DNA of 64,000 nucleotides from Nocardioides sp. CFH 31398 (lineage in GTDB: Bacteria; Actinomycetota; Actinomycetes; Propionibacteriales; Nocardioidaceae): NCBI RefSeq assembly GCF_022436705.1, contig NZ_JAKUHT010000011.1:124001-188000 (forward strand). The letters are read 5' to 3'. Below the pieces are notes generated by a model. That model had not been told where the DNA came from. It did no database searches and saw only the letters and a list, made by a program, of their open reading frames with translations. The position numbers and the translations under genes are program-made. This document shows positions 24,124 through 30,939 of this stretch, piece by piece (positions within the stretch are counted from its first letter, which is position 1; each line of letters starts with the position of its first letter).

Positions 24124-24872
24124 CCACCGAGCCTCCGCCGCTGCGCGACCAGGACTTCCGCCACAGGAGCCTGCGGGGCTCCAGCTTCCACGACTGCGAC
24201 CTCTCCGGGGTCGTCGTCCGCGGGAGCCTCGTCGGCGGGATGGAGGTGGACTCGCCGTGGCTGGTCGAGGAGGGCGAGCCGTTCCGGGTCAACGGCGTCG
24301 ACGTCGTGGCCTTCGTCGACGCCGAGCTCGACCGTCGCTTCCCGGGGCGCGGGCTGAGGAGGGCCACCGACCCCGACGGCCTGCGAGAGGCGTGGGCGGC
24401 GCTGGAGCGCTCCTGGGCCGCGACGCTGGACCGGGCCGCCATCATGCCGGAGGGCACGGTCGACGCGAGCGTGGCCGGCGAGTGGTCGCTGGCGCAGACG
24501 CTGCGGCACCTGGTGATGGCGACCGACCTCTGGCTGGGCAGGGCGGTCCTCGACCTCGCCGAACCCTTCCACCCGGCGGGGCTCGCGCACGACGACGGCG
24601 GCGAGGGCAGCCCGGCGTACGACCCGAGCGTCTTCAGCACGACCGCGCCGACGTACGACGAGGTGCTGGCCGCGCGCGCCGACCGACAGCGCCTGGTGCG
24701 GGACCACCTCGCCACGGTCACGGCCGAGGACCTCACCCGCGCCCGCCCCAACCCGCACGCCCCCGAGCACTCGGAGACCGTGCTGTCGTGCCTGCACACC
24801 ATCCTCGAGGAGGAGTGGGAGCACCACCGCTACGCCGTCCGCGACCTCGACCACCTGGCGGCCCGCCCGTGA
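24120..24872 (+). CDS. Pentapeptide-repeat plus DinB domain protein
   Basis: 250 residues from ATG 24120 (overlapping the previous stop). The first about 35 residues show pentapeptide-like A/F-x-x-x-L periodicity (DFRHRSLRGSSFHDCDLSGV), followed by a DinB/YfiT-like four-helix domain with metal-binding-type histidines in LAQTLRHLVMATDLW and EEEWEHHRYAVRDLDHL. DinB-like proteins include mycothiol-dependent enzymes in actinobacteria; whether this one uses mycothiol is unknown. Confidence 0.78.
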   Translation: MTTEPPPLRDQDFRHRSLRGSSFHDCDLSGVVVRGSLVGGMEVDSPWLVEEGEPFRVNGVDVVAFVDAELDRRFPGRGLRRATDPDGLREAWAALERSWAATLDRAAIMPEGTVDASVAGEWSLAQTLRHLVMATDLWLGRAVLDLAEPFHPAGLAHDDGGEGSPAYDPSVFSTTAPTYDEVLAARADRQRLVRDHLATVTAEDLTRARPNPHAPEHSETVLSCLHTILEEEWEHHRYAVRDLDHLAARP

Positions 24873-24970
24873 GCCGTCTCCACCCCGACCCGCGCGCGAC
24901 TCGCCTCGTCCCTCCGACCCGCTCCCAGGAAGGCACAGGTCGCCGACAGGGCCAGGCCAGGTGACGTCCC

Positions 24971-24976
24971 TAGCCT
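24971..24976 (+). promoter_or_regulatory. -10-like box TAGCCT, 6 nt before the start at 24983
   Basis: TAGCCT with 6-nt spacing to the GTG start, no Shine-Dalgarno. Confidence 0.5.
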
Positions 24977-24982
24977 CGGCCC

Positions 24983-26167
24983 GTGTCGAGTGCGCACCAC
25001 GGTCCGTCCAGCGCGTCCGCCGCCGGTCGGCGCGGACCCTCCGCCCTGCTTCCCCCGTTCGCTGCGCTGGAGCTGGGGCCGATCCCGGTGGCCGGGGGTC
25101 TGCTCGTGCTCCGTCCGCCGCTCTACTCCGACCACGCGCAGTGGCGGGAGGTCCGGCTCCGCAACGAGCGGGCGATCAAGCGCTTCTGGCCCAGCTCCGA
25201 GCTGACCTGGGCGGAGCAGCACACGGAGTGGCGCTGGGCCCGTGAGGTCAACGACCTGCGCCACGAGGCCGCGGCGGGGAGCGGGTTGTCGTTCGTCGTC
25301 GAGGTCGACGGGCGCTTCGCCGGGCAGGTGACGCTGACCGGGATCGACCCCGGGGCGCGGACCGCCGAGGTGGGCGTGTGGGTGGACCGCGCGGTGGCCC
25401 GACGCGACGTGGCCGCCACTGCCGTGTGCGCGATCGTCGACCACGCCTTCGACCACCTGGGCCTGGACGTCGTGACCGCTCCCGTCAGCACCGCGAACGT
25501 GCCGGCCGCCGTCACCGCGGAGCACGTCGGGTTCACCCCCGAGGCCACGATGCGCGGCTACTCCCACATCAGCGGCGGGTGGGGCGACCACCGGCTGCTG
25601 TCCCTCCACGCCGACGACCGCCCGCGCGGGGGCCTGCTCGCCCGACGCCCGGCCACCCGCTCCGAGGGCGCCGCGGACCGCGTGCCGCGCCGCAGCCGGC
25701 GGGTCGACCACCTGCCCTCCTCCCCCGGCTGCCGTGTCGCCCTGGCGAAGTACGCGGCCAGCCGGCTGAAGCACGGGTTGCGTCGCCTCGGGCGCCGCGG
25801 CCCGGCCGTGGACGGCTCGTCGCTGAGCGTCGTCGCCGAGGGGCGGGCGGTGCGGTGCGGCGTACGGCACCTGGACGCGGGTCACTCGGCGGCCGAGGTG
25901 TACGTCGACGACCCCGCCAGCGTCGAGGAGGCCGTCGCCGGCGTCCGGCACGCCGTCGAGCACGGCACCCGCGTGCTCGGCCTGCACCGCCTGACCGCCC
26001 TCGCCGCACCGGAGGACGACCTGCTCGCCACCGCCTACGCGGAGGCGGGACTGCGCCACGAGGGCACCCTGCGCTCGCGGCTCGGGGAGGACGGCACCCG
26101 CCGCGACGTCGAGCTGTGGGCGCGCCTGGACGACGACCCGGTGGTCGAGGTGACCATCACCCCCTGA
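24983..26167 (+). CDS. Tandem-domain GNAT acetyltransferase
   Basis: 394 residues. The first half (about residues 35-215) is a RimJ/RimL-like GNAT domain: GGLLVLRPPLYSDHAQWREVR, then VVEVDGRFAGQVTLTGI, VGVWVDRAVARRDVAATAV and an asparagine-containing VSTANVPAAVTAEHVGF. The second half (from about 270) repeats part of this layout (HLDAGHSAAEVYVDDPAS, LHRLTALAAPEDDLLATAYAEAGLRHEGTLR) but lacks the acetyl-CoA loop, so it looks like a degenerate second GNAT domain. Leaderless-type promoter. Acceptor substrate unknown; RimJ-like proteins modify protein N-termini. Confidence 0.8.
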   Translation: MSSAHHGPSSASAAGRRGPSALLPPFAALELGPIPVAGGLLVLRPPLYSDHAQWREVRLRNERAIKRFWPSSELTWAEQHTEWRWAREVNDLRHEAAAGSGLSFVVEVDGRFAGQVTLTGIDPGARTAEVGVWVDRAVARRDVAATAVCAIVDHAFDHLGLDVVTAPVSTANVPAAVTAEHVGFTPEATMRGYSHISGGWGDHRLLSLHADDRPRGGLLARRPATRSEGAADRVPRRSRRVDHLPSSPGCRVALAKYAASRLKHGLRRLGRRGPAVDGSSLSVVAEGRAVRCGVRHLDAGHSAAEVYVDDPASVEEAVAGVRHAVEHGTRVLGLHRLTALAAPEDDLLATAYAEAGLRHEGTLRSRLGEDGTRRDVELWARLDDDPVVEVTITP

Positions 26168-26194
26168 CGGGTCCGGACCTGCGAGGCTCGCGCC

Positions 26195-26548
26195 ATGACC
26201 TCGCACGAGCCCCCCGCGTCGGACCGGGACGGCCTGCACGTGGTCGACCACGGCCCGTCGCGCTGGTTCCTGCTGGCCGACGGCGACGCGCTCCTGCTCG
26301 ACGTGCACTGCTCCCACAGCGCGTTCGACTACTCGGTCCTCGTCGAGCTCACCGACTCCGAGCGCACCGGGCTGGAGCGCGGCGGGCGCGCCTACCTCGA
26401 CGACCTGGCCCAGAGGATCCACCACAGTGCGCCCGCCGCCCGCGGCTCGACGTCGCCGTACCGCGACCGCGACCTCACCCGGGGCCGCTCGGGCGACGTG
26501 GTCGACGCCGTGCGCCGCTGGCGCGCGGCGGGGGCCCAGGACGGCTGA
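26195..26548 (+). CDS. Hypothetical protein, 117 residues
   Basis: Begins after a GAGGCT box 6 nt upstream. It contains a beta-rich first half (LHVVDHGPSRWFLLADGDALLLDVHCSHSAFDYSVLVELTD) and a helical second half. I do not recognise a family, though similar small actinobacterial proteins exist. Convergent with the P-loop gene at 26553. Confidence 0.6.
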   Translation: MTSHEPPASDRDGLHVVDHGPSRWFLLADGDALLLDVHCSHSAFDYSVLVELTDSERTGLERGGRAYLDDLAQRIHHSAPAARGSTSPYRDRDLTRGRSGDVVDAVRRWRAAGAQDG

Positions 26549-26552
26549 GCGC

Positions 26553-27062
26553 TCAGCGGGTCGCCGTCGCCGGGAGGCCCAACCCGTCGAGGATCCGGTC
26601 CACGACCTCCTCGAGCGGCGCGGTCGCGTCGACCACGAGGTCGGCCGGGGGCGTGTCCTCCCCGGTGCGGTGCAGCCGCAGCACGAGGTCCCGCTCGTCC
26701 TCGGAGCCACCGAACTCGTCGTCCCCCCGCGCCGCCAGGCGGGAGGTGAGGGTCCCGACGTCGACCTGGAGGACGACGACGGCGTCGAAGAGGTCCAGGA
26801 ACGTGGGGTGGTTGCGTGAGCCGCCGCAGAAGAAGCTCACCGGCTCGGTGGCGTCGGCGACCATCGCGCGGAGCCGGTCGACCGACCACAGGTGGTGCCA
26901 GTGCCGGGCGGCGGCGGTGGGCCCGCCCGTCACCGGGTCGCCCCGGTGGGCGAGCTCACGGTCACCGTTCACGGCGTGGAAGCCACGGGCCCGGAGCGCG
27001 TGGCAGACGGACGTCTTGCCCGTGCCCGACACACCCTCGACCAGGTAGTTGCGCTCCCCCAC
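26553..27062 (-). CDS. P-loop nucleotide kinase-like protein
   Basis: 169 residues. Walker A is GVSGTGKTSV at residues 10-19, followed by CHALRARGFHAVNGDREL, as in small-molecule kinases of the AAA_18/AAA_33 type. Later segments FFCGGSRNHPTFLDLFDAVVVL and TLTSRLAARGDDEFG resemble the lid and the base-binding region of adenylate or shikimate kinase-like enzymes. Phosphoryl acceptor unknown. Confidence 0.82.
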   Translation of the reverse strand: MGERNYLVEGVSGTGKTSVCHALRARGFHAVNGDRELAHRGDPVTGGPTAAARHWHHLWSVDRLRAMVADATEPVSFFCGGSRNHPTFLDLFDAVVVLQVDVGTLTSRLAARGDDEFGGSEDERDLVLRLHRTGEDTPPADLVVDATAPLEEVVDRILDGLGLPATATR

Positions 27063-27069
27063 CGCGCCG

Positions 27070-27075
27070 ACGCTA
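27070..27075 (-). promoter_or_regulatory. -10-like box TAGCGT, 7 nt before the start at 27062
   Basis: Minus-strand TAGCGT, leaderless-type spacing to the GTG of the P-loop kinase gene. Confidence 0.5.
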
Positions 27076-27630
27076 CGACCGGTAGCGGGTGTAGGTCATC
27101 CGGTTTCCGAGCGTGCGCTGCTCGACGAGCGCGAGCTCGAGTCGGACGCCGTCGGGGAAGAAGCGGACGCCGCCGCCGACCACGGTGCTCGTGGTGAACA
27201 GGTGGTACTCGTCGACCAGCCCCGCCCGGATCGCCTGGGCTGCGAGGGTCGGCCCGTCGACGGTCAGGTCGTGGTCCGACTCCGCCTTCATCCGACGGAC
27301 GAGATCGGGGTCGAAGCTGCGCTCGACGCGTGTGCGGGCACTGGAGACGGCGTCCAGGGTCGTGGAGAAGACGACCTTCTCCGCGGCCTGCCACCCCCGC
27401 GCGTAGTCACGCACGTAGGCGGGGAGCGCGGGGTCGGCGTCCGCCGTCTCCCAGAACACCATCGTCTCGTACATCCGGCGCCCGTAGAGGTAGGTCCCGA
27501 CGCCGCGGAAGGTCTCGTCGACGAAGCGGTGCAGCTCCTCGTCGTCGCCCTCGCCGCCGCCGAGGTCCCCGTCCGCCGCGATCGCGTAGCCGTCCAGGGA
27601 GGTGATCATGGAGTAGAGGAGCTGGCCCAT
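27073..27630 (-). CDS. Dihydrofolate reductase-family (RibD C-terminal) protein
   Basis: 185 residues from ATG 27630. The sequence begins LLYSMITSLDGYAIAADGDL, the RibD_C/DHFR-like first strand and loop, continues with TYLYGRRMYETMVFWE and ends with the conserved GLVDEYHLFTTSTVVGGGVRFFPDG block. It should be an NADPH-binding reductase of the YyaP/YwjB group. The substrate is not known. It overlaps the promoter of the P-loop gene downstream. Confidence 0.88.
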   Translation of the reverse strand: MGQLLYSMITSLDGYAIAADGDLGGGEGDDEELHRFVDETFRGVGTYLYGRRMYETMVFWETADADPALPAYVRDYARGWQAAEKVVFSTTLDAVSSARTRVERSFDPDLVRRMKAESDHDLTVDGPTLAAQAIRAGLVDEYHLFTTSTVVGGGVRFFPDGVRLELALVEQRTLGNRMTYTRYRS

Positions 27631-27738
27631 GACCGGATGACCTGCGTCGCGTCCGGAACTCATCGGCCCCGACGCGGTGGTGGCGCCCACCCGCCACGGC
27701 ACGACGGGACGCCCGGGCGGCACGGACGGGGTGAGGCC

Positions 27739-27744
27739 TACCGT
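27739..27744 (+). promoter_or_regulatory. -10-like box TACCGT, 6 nt before the start at 27751
   Basis: TACCGT with 6-nt spacing to the ATG. Confidence 0.5.
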
Positions 27745-27750
27745 CGGACC

Positions 27751-28809
27751 ATGGACTTCCTCGCCGTACCCAAGGCCCGGGCGGGCGACCGCGTGGCCGT
27801 CGTCGCGCCGTCGTTCGCGGCGCCGGCGGTGGCCCCCGCCGTCCACGAGCAGGCGATGCGGCGGCTGGCCGAGCTCACCGGCCTGGAGCCCGTGGAGTAC
27901 CCCACGACCCGTCGCCTCGGGGCGTCGGCCCTCGACCGCGCCGCCGACCTCAACGCCGCGTTCGCGGACCCGGCGATCCGCGCCGTGCTGGCCGTCGTCG
28001 GCGGGGAGGACCAGATCACCGTCGTGCCCCACCTCGACGCCGACGCCGTCCGCCGCGACCCGAAGCCGTTCCTCGGCTACAGCGACAACACCAACGTCCT
28101 GAGCTGGCTGTGGACGCTCGGCGTGCCCGGGTTCTACGGGGGGTCGACGCAGGTCCACCTCGGCCCCGGGCCGCGGGTCGACCCGGTCCACGCGGCGTCG
28201 CTGCGCGCCGCGCTGCTCACCGGGGAGCGGCTCGAGGTCACCGAGCCCGGCGAGTCGGAGGACGTCGGCCACGACTGGCAGGACCCCCGCGCGCTCACCG
28301 AGCACGGCGAGCGGGAGCCCACCGAGCCCTGGACGTGGGCCGGGCCCGCACGCTCCGTCACCGGTCGCACCTGGGGCGGGTGCGTCGAGGTCGTGCAGTG
28401 GGTCCTCACCGCAGGACGCTTCCCCACCGACCCCGCGGTCGTCGACGGGGGCGTGCTGCTGCTGGAGTCCTCCGAGGAGCTGATCCCCGCCCGCGAGTTC
28501 GGCTTCATCGTGCGCTCGCTCGGCGAGCGCGGCCTGCTCGCGGCGGTTGACGCGGTGGTGGTCGCCCGCCCCCCGACGTCCGACTTCGAGACCCGCCCCG
28601 GCCCCGACGTGCGGCGGGCGAAGCGGGACGAGCAGCGCGACACCGCGATCGAGGTCGTCAGCCGCTACAACCCCGACGCCGTGGTGGTGGTCGGGCCGCC
28701 GTTCGGGCACACGCGGCCGCAGTGGATCGTCCCGTACGGCGGGTTCATGACGGTGGATGGCGCGGCCCGGCGGGTGTACGCCGACTACGGCTCCGGGCGA
28801 GCCGACTGA
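27751..28809 (+). CDS. S66-family serine peptidase, MccF-like
   Basis: 352 residues. The nucleophile motif is PFLGYSDNTNVL (Ser111), and AVVGGEDQITVVPHLD just before it, with YGGSTQVHLGPG after, resembles the MccF branch of the LD-carboxypeptidase (S66) family more than cell-wall LdcA. The glutamate (GGVLLLESSEE) and histidine (GPPFGHTRPQW) of the Ser-Glu-His triad are present. MccF-like enzymes cut the amide bond of microcin C-type peptide-nucleotides, while LdcA trims cell-wall peptides. Leaderless-type promoter. Confidence 0.86.
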   Translation: MDFLAVPKARAGDRVAVVAPSFAAPAVAPAVHEQAMRRLAELTGLEPVEYPTTRRLGASALDRAADLNAAFADPAIRAVLAVVGGEDQITVVPHLDADAVRRDPKPFLGYSDNTNVLSWLWTLGVPGFYGGSTQVHLGPGPRVDPVHAASLRAALLTGERLEVTEPGESEDVGHDWQDPRALTEHGEREPTEPWTWAGPARSVTGRTWGGCVEVVQWVLTAGRFPTDPAVVDGGVLLLESSEELIPAREFGFIVRSLGERGLLAAVDAVVVARPPTSDFETRPGPDVRRAKRDEQRDTAIEVVSRYNPDAVVVVGPPFGHTRPQWIVPYGGFMTVDGAARRVYADYGSGRAD

Positions 28810-28836
28810 GGCGGGGCGCGTCGTCAGACGGGGGCG

Positions 28837-29493
28837 TCAGGCGGGGGCGTCAGCCCAGGACGCACGGCCGTCGCCGGTGATCGGGATGGTCTCACCGCCG
28901 GTCACCTCCGGTCGCCAGGTCGCCTGGCCCAGGCCCCGGACCCGGGCGAGGACCTCGCGCAGACCCCCGCCCGCGCTCCCCGACTCGTACGCCGTCGCCT
29001 CGATGCCGGCCGCACGGGCGAGGTCGACGGACCGGGCGGCGTAGGCGTCCTGGGTGACGACGACGGCGGTGTCGACGTCGAAGACCTCCCGCGCCCGGCG
29101 CATGGTCGCCCAGGTGCTGAACCCGGCGTAGTCGGTGAAGACGTCCTCGGCGGGCACCCCCGCGGCCAGGGCCGCGTCGCGCATCGCGTCCGGCTCGTTG
29201 TACTCCGCGGTGCCGTTGTCGCCGGAGACCAGGAGGGCGTCCACGGCGCCCGCGTCGTACAGCGCGACCGCGGCGCCGACCCGCTCCGCGACGACGTCAC
29301 CGAGCGTGCCGTCCCCGCGCACCAGCGAGCCCGGCACGATCGCCACCTGGGCCTCCTCGACGGCGCGGAGGTCGCCGGTCACGTGCTGGTCGGTGCGCTG
29401 CACGACCACCAGGTTGGCCACGACCACCGAGGCGACACCGAGCACGCCGAGGCCGGCGGCCGCGGTCAGGAGGCGACGGGGCCAGTGACTCAT
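28837..29493 (-). CDS. YdcF/SanA-like DUF218 membrane protein
   Basis: 218 residues, ATG 29493. An N-terminal membrane anchor (about residues 8-28) is followed by a DUF218 domain: AIVPGSLVRGDGTLG, ALLVSGDNGTAEYNEPDAM, DYAGFSTWATMRRAREVF and VVVTQDAYAARSVDLARAAGIEA. This is the SanA/YdcF pattern, which is linked to envelope barrier function in enterobacteria. Divergent from the acetyltransferase at 29529. Confidence 0.88.
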   Translation of the reverse strand: MSHWPRRLLTAAAGLGVLGVASVVVANLVVVQRTDQHVTGDLRAVEEAQVAIVPGSLVRGDGTLGDVVAERVGAAVALYDAGAVDALLVSGDNGTAEYNEPDAMRDAALAAGVPAEDVFTDYAGFSTWATMRRAREVFDVDTAVVVTQDAYAARSVDLARAAGIEATAYESGSAGGGLREVLARVRGLGQATWRPEVTGGETIPITGDGRASWADAPA

Positions 29494-29516
29494 GGCACGA
29501 GTGTGCCGAACCCACC

Positions 29517-29522
29517 TAACCT
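29517..29522 (+). promoter_or_regulatory. -10-like box TAACCT, 6 nt before the start at 29529
   Basis: TAACCT with 6-nt spacing to the ATG. Confidence 0.45.
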
Positions 29523-29528
29523 GCGGGG

Positions 29529-30125
29529 ATGGCCGACACGGGGATCGAGGAGCTCTCGGCGACGACGTGGCCGCTGTTCGCGGAGTTCTTCGAGCGGCAG
29601 GGCGGTCTGTTCGGCGGGTGCTGGTGCGTGCACTTCCACCCGGACCCGCCCTGGGCGCCGGACGGGCTCGTCGACCAGACGAAGGACAACCGCGCGCTGA
29701 AGCAGCGCCTCGTCGAGGAGGGGTCCGCCCACGCCGCTCTCGTGGTCCGGGACGGCCACGCCGTCGCCTATGCGCAGTACGGGCCACCACCGGAGCTCGC
29801 GAACATCCACCACCGCAAGCAGTACGACGCCACCAAGGTCGCCGACCCCGACTGGCGGGTGACGTGCATCCAGGTCCTCAAGCACCACCGCCGCCAGGGT
29901 CTCGCCGAGGTCGCGCTGCGCGGCGCCGTCGACCTGATCGCCTCCCACGGCGGAGGCCTGGTCGAGGGCTACCCCCACGACATGGCTCTCAAGGAGGGCA
30001 GGAAGACCTCCTCGTCGTTCCTCTACAACGGCACCCGGCGGATGTACGAGCGCGTGGGCTTCACCTACGACCGCCCCAAGGGACAGTTCGACTGCGTCAT
30101 GCAGCGGCGGGTCCCACCGGCCTGA
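29529..30125 (+). CDS. GNAT family acetyltransferase
   Basis: 198 residues. The cysteine/histidine-rich segment GGCWCVHFHPDPP near residue 29 and the later VTCIQVLKHHRRQGLAEVALRGAV (acetyl-CoA loop) followed by NGTRRMYERVGFTYDRPKG identify a GNAT subgroup common in actinobacteria. Acceptor unknown. The coding sequence ends just before the G/C homopolymer tract. Confidence 0.85.
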   Translation: MADTGIEELSATTWPLFAEFFERQGGLFGGCWCVHFHPDPPWAPDGLVDQTKDNRALKQRLVEEGSAHAALVVRDGHAVAYAQYGPPPELANIHHRKQYDATKVADPDWRVTCIQVLKHHRRQGLAEVALRGAVDLIASHGGGLVEGYPHDMALKEGRKTSSSFLYNGTRRMYERVGFTYDRPKGQFDCVMQRRVPPA

Positions 30126-30595
30126 CCCCGGCCGGGGGGGGGCGGGCCGGGCCCCCCCCCCCCCCCCCGGCGGGGTCCGGCGCCCCCCCGGGGGGGGGGC
30201 GGCTCGCCCACGGGGAGGCCGTCGTACGCCGCCGGGTCGGTGGTGGCGAGCGCCGCGCCGTTGACGGAGGCGATGGCGGCGACCATCGCGGTGCGGGTGG
30301 TCAACGGGCGGTCGGTGGCGGCGCGGGCAGCGACCATGCGGGCGTAGACGATCGTGCAGTCCGTGCTGAACGGCAGGCAGACCGCGAGGTCGGCGAGGGC
30401 GTCCTCGACCGCCGTCGTGAGGGCCGTACGACGGTTGCCGTCCGGCAGCATGGCGATGCCGGCCAGCAGCTCGGCGCGGTTGACGACGGTGGACACCGGC
30501 TGCTCGGCCAGGTTCCGCACCCAGGCGAGCACGGCGGGGTCGGCGCGCGGCCCGCGCACGAGCTCGGCGAGGAGCCCGGTGTCGAGGACGATCAC
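30065..30595 (-). CDS. VapC-type PIN toxin with altered acidic residues and disrupted 3' end
   Basis: Starts at GTG 30595, overlapping the VapB stop (GTGA). Residues 1 to about 130 match PIN-domain RNases: VIVLDTGLLAELV (Asp5), NRAELLAGIAMLP (Glu42), TAMVAAIASVNGAALAT. The usual third acidic residue (D-x-x-IAA) is Thr102, and the D-F of the last motif reads A-Y, so activity is doubtful. After about residue 130 (near base 30206) the frame enters runs of G and C and becomes Pro/Gly/Arg nonsense up to the stop at 30065, overlapping the acetyltransferase gene. Real VapC proteins end at about this point, so the true C-terminus is probably hidden by a sequence error. Confidence 0.6.
   Translation of the reverse strand: MIVLDTGLLAELVRGPRADPAVLAWVRNLAEQPVSTVVNRAELLAGIAMLPDGNRRTALTTAVEDALADLAVCLPFSTDCTIVYARMVAARAATDRPLTTRTAMVAAIASVNGAALATTDPAAYDGLPVGEPPPPRGGAGPRRGGGGGPGPPPPGRGQAGGTRRCMTQSNCPLGRS
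30134..30199. repeat. Extreme G/C homopolymer tract
   Basis: Within 66 bases there are runs of 9 G (30134-30142), 17 C (30152-30168), 7 C (30183-30189) and 10 G (30190-30199). Nothing similar occurs elsewhere in the window. It falls in the end of the VapC gene and is most likely a sequencing or assembly artefact, though a slippery tract cannot be excluded. Confidence 0.85.
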
Positions 30596-30840
30596 GACCC
30601 GTCGAAGCGGGCGGCGCCGGCGGTGTCGTCGGGCACGTCGGGCACCTCCACGCCTCCGAACTCCGCGCCGACGGCCATGAGCCCGTCGACCCAGTCGAGG
30701 TCCACGCGGCGGTCGGCGTGCAGGGCGTCCACCAGGATGTGGCGGGCCTCGGCCTCCATCGAGCGCCCGTTCGCCGCGGCCCGCAGCCGCAGTCGCTGCT
30801 TCACCCCTTCGGGCAGGCGGCGCACGGTGATCGCTGACAT
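30592..30840 (-). CDS. VapB/FitA-like ribbon-helix-helix antitoxin
   Basis: 82 residues, ATG 30840. The N-terminal MSAITVRRLPEGVKQRLRLRAAANGRSMEAEARHIL is a FitA-type ribbon-helix-helix DNA-binding domain. The acidic C-terminal tail (EVPDVPDDTAG) would bind and block the PIN toxin encoded next, whose GTG overlaps this stop. Such antitoxins repress their own operon. A TACTTT box lies 6 nt before the start. Confidence 0.85.
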   Translation of the reverse strand: MSAITVRRLPEGVKQRLRLRAAANGRSMEAEARHILVDALHADRRVDLDWVDGLMAVGAEFGGVEVPDVPDDTAGAARFDGS

Positions 30841-30846
30841 GGCCGG

Positions 30847-30852
30847 AAAGTA
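30847..30852 (-). promoter_or_regulatory. -10-like box TACTTT, 6 nt before the vapB-like start
   Basis: Minus-strand TACTTT with leaderless spacing; probably the vapBC promoter. Confidence 0.5.
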
Positions 30853-30927
30853 GCAAGGAACCAGCGCCCTGGCGGGGGCGGACTAGACCACCCGGGTGGC
30901 CCCCGTCGGCGCCCGCCACGGCCCTCC

Positions 30928-30933
30928 TAGCCT
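30928..30933 (+). promoter_or_regulatory. -10-like box TAGCCT, 6 nt before the start at 30940
   Basis: TAGCCT with 6-nt spacing to the ATG of the adenosine deaminase-like gene. Confidence 0.5.
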
Positions 30934-30939
30934 GCCGTC

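Noticed and set aside
30065..30919. 284-codon reading of the VapC frame
   Set aside because: The first part covers the vapB gene in another frame and the end is homopolymer translation; only the portion after GTG 30595 up to about 30206 is PIN-like.
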